A stretch of DNA of 64,000 nucleotides from an uncultured Acetobacteraceae bacterium. Its GTDB lineage: Bacteria > Pseudomonadota > Alphaproteobacteria > Acetobacterales > Acetobacteraceae. The stretch's first letter is position 1. Each line of letters starts with the position of its first letter. Below, one piece after another: positions 60,580 through 64,000 of the stretch. The stretch spans positions 1-64,000 of the forward strand of contig CALMVI010000037.1 in the NCBI GenBank assembly GCA_937873095.1. The letters run 5' to 3'. A program made the position numbers and the translations under genes. Below the pieces are notes generated by a model. That model saw nothing but the letters and a program-made list of their open reading frames with translations. It was not told the DNA's origin and ran no database searches.

Positions 60580-63474
60580 ATGACCAAACGCCTGTTGATC
60601 GACGCCAGTCACGCGGAAGAAACCCGTGTGGTGGTGCTGGACGGTAATCGCCTGGAAGATTTCGATGTCGAGACACTGTCGCGACGTCAGCTCAAGGGAA
60701 ACATCTACCTAGCCAAGGTTGTTCGGGTCGAGCCCAGCCTGCAGGCCGCTTTCGTCGAATATGGCGGCAACCGTCATGGCTTCCTCGCTTTCGGCGAAAT
60801 CCATCCGGACTACTATCAGATACCGGTAGCCGACCGTCAGCGCCTGCTCGAGATGCAGGAGGAGGAGGCTCGCGCTCAGGAGGCGGAGGAGGAGGCGCTT
60901 GAGACGGATCCAACCTCCGGCGACCCTCAAACCTCGTCAACCCGCAACACGTCAGAACAGACCGACGGCCTTGGCGCCGACGCCCAACCCTTGCTGTTCC
61001 CAAGCGACACGCTGGTGGGAACCGCCGAACAGCCCGAGACCCCCTCGCAGGCACTCGACGCAAGCAACGAGGAAGAGCCGGAACACGTTGTGCCGGTCGA
61101 GACGACCGAGCTTGGGTCGGACGTAGCCCCGGAAGTCAGTGAGCCTGTCGAGGCACCCTCCGCGGACGAGAAACAGGGCGAGCCGACCGATGCCGACGGC
61201 TCACAGAATGGCCAGCCCGGCCGTGTTCGCCTGGTTGACAACGACGAAACTCCCACCCCTGAAAGCGTCGGTGGCGACACTGAAACGACCGAGGAGACCA
61301 GAGCGCCACGGCAACCATCCCGCTTCATGCGCAGCTACAAAATCCAGGAGGTGATCAGACGCCGACAGATACTGCTTATTCAGGTCGTCAAGGAGGAACG
61401 CGGCACCAAGGGCGCGGCGTTGACGACCTACATCTCGCTTGCTGGCCGCTACTGCGTCCTTATGCCCAACTCGCCGCGGGGTGGCGGCATCTCACGGAAG
61501 ATCACATCGGCGGCCGACCGCCGCCGCCTCAAAGAGGTGACTGCGGAACTGGAACTTCCGCGCGGCATGGGCCTGATCGTGCGCACGGCCGGCGCGGCGC
61601 GGCCGAAAGCCGAAATCAAGCGGGACGGCGAGTACCTGCTGCGCCTGTGGGACGACATACGCGAGCAGACGATGCGCTCAATGGCGCCGTCGCTTATTCA
61701 CGAGGAAGCGAGCCTGATCAAGCGCGCGATCCGCGACGTGTATTCGCGCGACGTGGACGAACTGCTGGTGGACGGCGAGGACGGCTGGCGCGCCGCACGG
61801 GACTACATGCGCGTGCTGATGCCCACTCACGTCAAGAAAGTACAGCTTTGGCCAGCAAACGCGCAGCCGCTCTTCGCGCATAACCAGGTCGAGTCGATGC
61901 TCGACTCGATGCTTAACCCGGTCGTTCAGCTCCGGTCTGGCGGCTACCTTGTGATCAACCAAACCGAGGCTCTGGTTGCCATCGACGTCAACTCCGGCCG
62001 GTCGACGCGCGAGCGGGGCATCGAGGAGACGGCGTTGCGCACCAATCTTGAAGCGGCCGATGAAGCCGCGCGCCAGCTTCGGTTGCGGGACCTCGCCGGG
62101 CTGGTCGTGATCGACTTCATCGACATGGAAAGCAAAAAGCACAACATCATGGTCGAGCGCCGGATGGCTGACGCGCTTCGCCAGGACCGCGCACGCATTC
62201 AGATCGGTCATATCAGCCATTTTGGCCTTTTGGAGCTCAGCCGTCAGCGCCTGAGACCGTCATTGGCAGAGACCAGCCTGACGATGTGCACCCAGTGCGC
62301 CGGCAGTGGTCACGTTCGCAGCACCGAAAGCTCAGCCTTGCATGTTTTCCGAGAGATCGAGGAGGAGGGAGGCAAAAGGCGCGCTGCCGAAATCATGGTG
62401 CATCTCGCCAGCTCTACGGCATTGTACATCCTCAACAACAAGCGCCAGCGTCTATCCGAGATAGAAGCCCGCTACGGCATGACGGTCTGTTTCTCGGCGG
62501 ACGACAGCCTGCTGCCTGCCCAGACCCGTGTCGATCGCCTGCGGTCCGCCTTGCCGCAGGATCTTCCCGTGCTGCCCGCGCCACAGGCCCAGCCGATGCC
62601 GGAAGACGACGCTGGTGAAGCGGACATCGCCGATGACGCGCAGGATCTGGACATGGGCCAGACACGCATTGAGGCGGGCGCGTCCGCCGGCGAGTTGATC
62701 GACGGAGGCTACGCCAACGACGCCGACCACGTGCCGGGCGAGACTGCGGCGGAGGGAGAGCAGAGGCGGCGACGCCGGCGGAGGAGGCGGAGGGGAGGCA
62801 AGCGCGAGGAAGGGTCGGAGTTGGCCCAAACGGCGCCGATGCCGCACGATATGGACCAGCCAGACATACCCGACCTCGACGAGCCGGTCCTGAGACATCC
62901 TGTGCCCGGCCACGACGGTGCGTCTGAAGCCGAACTGGCCGCTGATACGGGAATAGCACAGCCCGCGAGTGAGACGGCGGACCAGGCACAATCGGCTGGA
63001 GAGGCTGACCCGTCCCGCGCCAAGCGCGGTCGTCGGGGTGGACGGCGTCGCCGCAAGCCAGGCGAAGAGGGTGAAGCTCCGGCCGCCGAGACTGTGCAGG
63101 TCGACGCTGCTTTCCCGGCCTATGTCGGACCTACCCCGGCTGATCCATTTGCCGTGGCAGGACTGGACATCTTTGACGCGCTTGAACAAGCAGAACTGAG
63201 CAGCAGCCGGACGGTGATAGCCGAAGCACCGCAACCACCCGTCGAGATGGATCAGGATCCAACCGACATCTCGGCTGCGGTCAAACCACAGTCGGTCGCT
63301 GTCGTCGCCGAAGCCCCCCAACCTCCCGAGCATGAGCAGGACGGTGTTGCCGATGACGCTGCCGCGCTGGCTCCTGTTGCGTCCAGCCCGGTTGCTGGCC
63401 CGGTCGTGCAGCCAACACTGGTGAGCGCCGGAGCCGGCGCGGTTGAGCGCAAGAAGGGGTGGTGGCGTCGATAG
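60580..63474 (+). CDS. rne: Ribonuclease E/G
   Basis: MTKRLLIDASHAEETRVVVLDGNRLEDFDVE; INQTEALVAIDVNSGRSTRERGIEETALRTNLEAADEAARQLRLRDLAGLVVIDFIDM; zinc-link CTQCAGSG; C-terminal Arg-rich region and KKGWWRR. Confidence 0.97.
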   Translation: MTKRLLIDASHAEETRVVVLDGNRLEDFDVETLSRRQLKGNIYLAKVVRVEPSLQAAFVEYGGNRHGFLAFGEIHPDYYQIPVADRQRLLEMQEEEARAQEAEEEALETDPTSGDPQTSSTRNTSEQTDGLGADAQPLLFPSDTLVGTAEQPETPSQALDASNEEEPEHVVPVETTELGSDVAPEVSEPVEAPSADEKQGEPTDADGSQNGQPGRVRLVDNDETPTPESVGGDTETTEETRAPRQPSRFMRSYKIQEVIRRRQILLIQVVKEERGTKGAALTTYISLAGRYCVLMPNSPRGGGISRKITSAADRRRLKEVTAELELPRGMGLIVRTAGAARPKAEIKRDGEYLLRLWDDIREQTMRSMAPSLIHEEASLIKRAIRDVYSRDVDELLVDGEDGWRAARDYMRVLMPTHVKKVQLWPANAQPLFAHNQVESMLDSMLNPVVQLRSGGYLVINQTEALVAIDVNSGRSTRERGIEETALRTNLEAADEAARQLRLRDLAGLVVIDFIDMESKKHNIMVERRMADALRQDRARIQIGHISHFGLLELSRQRLRPSLAETSLTMCTQCAGSGHVRSTESSALHVFREIEEEGGKRRAAEIMVHLASSTALYILNNKRQRLSEIEARYGMTVCFSADDSLLPAQTRVDRLRSALPQDLPVLPAPQAQPMPEDDAGEADIADDAQDLDMGQTRIEAGASAGELIDGGYANDADHVPGETAAEGEQRRRRRRRRRRGGKREEGSELAQTAPMPHDMDQPDIPDLDEPVLRHPVPGHDGASEAELAADTGIAQPASETADQAQSAGEADPSRAKRGRRGGRRRRKPGEEGEAPAAETVQVDAAFPAYVGPTPADPFAVAGLDIFDALEQAELSSSRTVIAEAPQPPVEMDQDPTDISAAVKPQSVAVVAEAPQPPEHEQDGVADDAAALAPVASSPVAGPVVQPTLVSAGAGAVERKKGWWRR

Positions 63475-63499
63475 CCGACGACGGAGCCTGGCTGGGCGG

Positions 63500-64000
63500 T
63501 TAGGCGGCTTTCGCAGGACGCTTAGTCAGGCGGCGGAAGCCCGCCGCCTGCTGCTCCAGCCAACTGCCTGTCGCCATCGCTTCCTCGGCGGAAGGGTCGC
63601 CGGTGCGCGCGTAAGCTCGGTCGTAATCGGCGGAGCCGAACAGTATGTCCCAGAACGGGAAAATTGCGCCGTAATTACAGCTGCGCTGACCAGCGGCTCT
63701 GACACCGTGATGCGCACGGTGGAAACGTGGCGACACGAGGAGCCTGTCCCCCAGCCTGCCAAAGCTGACCCGCGCGTTGGCATGGCTCATGCTCTCCAAC
63801 AAACGCAGCAGCAGTATGACAAGCGGGAACTGCATCGGCGGTATTCCGATAAGCAGCCCAAGCCCCAAAAACCAGCAAAATGCGATAACGTCGTCCAGCA
63901 CGTGGTTTCGGTCGTCGGACCAGAATGTCATCTGCCGCTGAGCATGGTGGACGGAGTGCAACGCATACCACCACCGAAACTTGTGCGAGAGGCGATGTCG
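63500..64000 (-). CDS. Sterol desaturase/fatty acid hydroxylase family protein (partial, 5' end beyond window)
   Basis: RHRLSHKFRWWYALHSVHHAQRQMTFWSDDRNHVLDD ... SHANARVSFGRLGDRLLVSPRFHRAHH; histidine boxes HRLSH, HSVHH, HRAHH. Frame stays open to the window edge. Confidence 0.88.
   Translation of the reverse strand, partial: RHRLSHKFRWWYALHSVHHAQRQMTFWSDDRNHVLDDVIAFCWFLGLGLLIGIPPMQFPLVILLLRLLESMSHANARVSFGRLGDRLLVSPRFHRAHHGVRAAGQRSCNYGAIFPFWDILFGSADYDRAYARTGDPSAEEAMATGSWLEQQAAGFRRLTKRPAKAA

Noticed and set aside
1-64000. CRISPR arrays, tRNA/rRNA genes, toxin-antitoxin, restriction-modification or prophage modules
   Set aside because: No regularly spaced repeats, no tRNA/rRNA-like sequences recognised, and no diagnostic defence or phage domains seen on either strand by inspection; tRNAscan-SE/CRISPRCasFinder were not run.

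Overview
High-GC alphaproteobacterial chromosomal segment. Gene content and synteny suggest Rhodospirillales/Acetobacteraceae-like, but this is inference because no database search was possible. The centre (about 4.8-32.2 kb, minus strand) is one fused ribosomal/RNA-polymerase superlocus: rplQ-rpoA-rpsK-rpsM-adk-secY-rplO-rpmD-rpsE-rplR-rplF-rpsH-rpsN-rplE-rplX-rplN-rpsQ-rpmC-rplP-rpsC-rplV-rpsS-rplB-rplW-rplD-rplC-rpsJ-tuf-rpsG-rpsL-rpoC-rpoB-rplL-rplJ-rplA-rplK. fusA is missing between rpsG and tuf, and secE-nusG are missing upstream of rplK. Left flank: a partial AsmA-like gene, an RluA-type pseudouridine synthase, rarA and a His/Ala/Pro-rich secreted protein. Right flank: YVTN beta-propeller, COQ9, def, rpsU, a GT4 + P450 pair, an IS5-type remnant, pntB/pntA2/pntA1, a Wzz-like protein, an orphan Rieske gene (petA), zwf, pyk, gapR, pepF, a UbiB-like kinase, a compact exopolysaccharide operon (phosphoglycosyltransferase, degenerate CpsD-like ATPase, Wzy-like, GT4-GT26 fusion), a class II aldolase, prfB with an intact programmed +1 frameshift, PBP1A, RNase E and a partial sterol desaturase-like gene. 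The most notable unexplained signals are: a three-copy composite double-hairpin repeat family, always 3' of a minus-strand gene; a 220-bp IS-derived element with perfect 16-bp TIRs; a GT4 gene whose natural start appears to be AUA; perfect hairpins in operon spacers; and an 18-bp perfect inverted repeat at the window edge. I did not find a convincing wholly new multi-gene defence-type or similar system. Most long plus-strand ORFs in the track are antisense shadows of high-GC genes.
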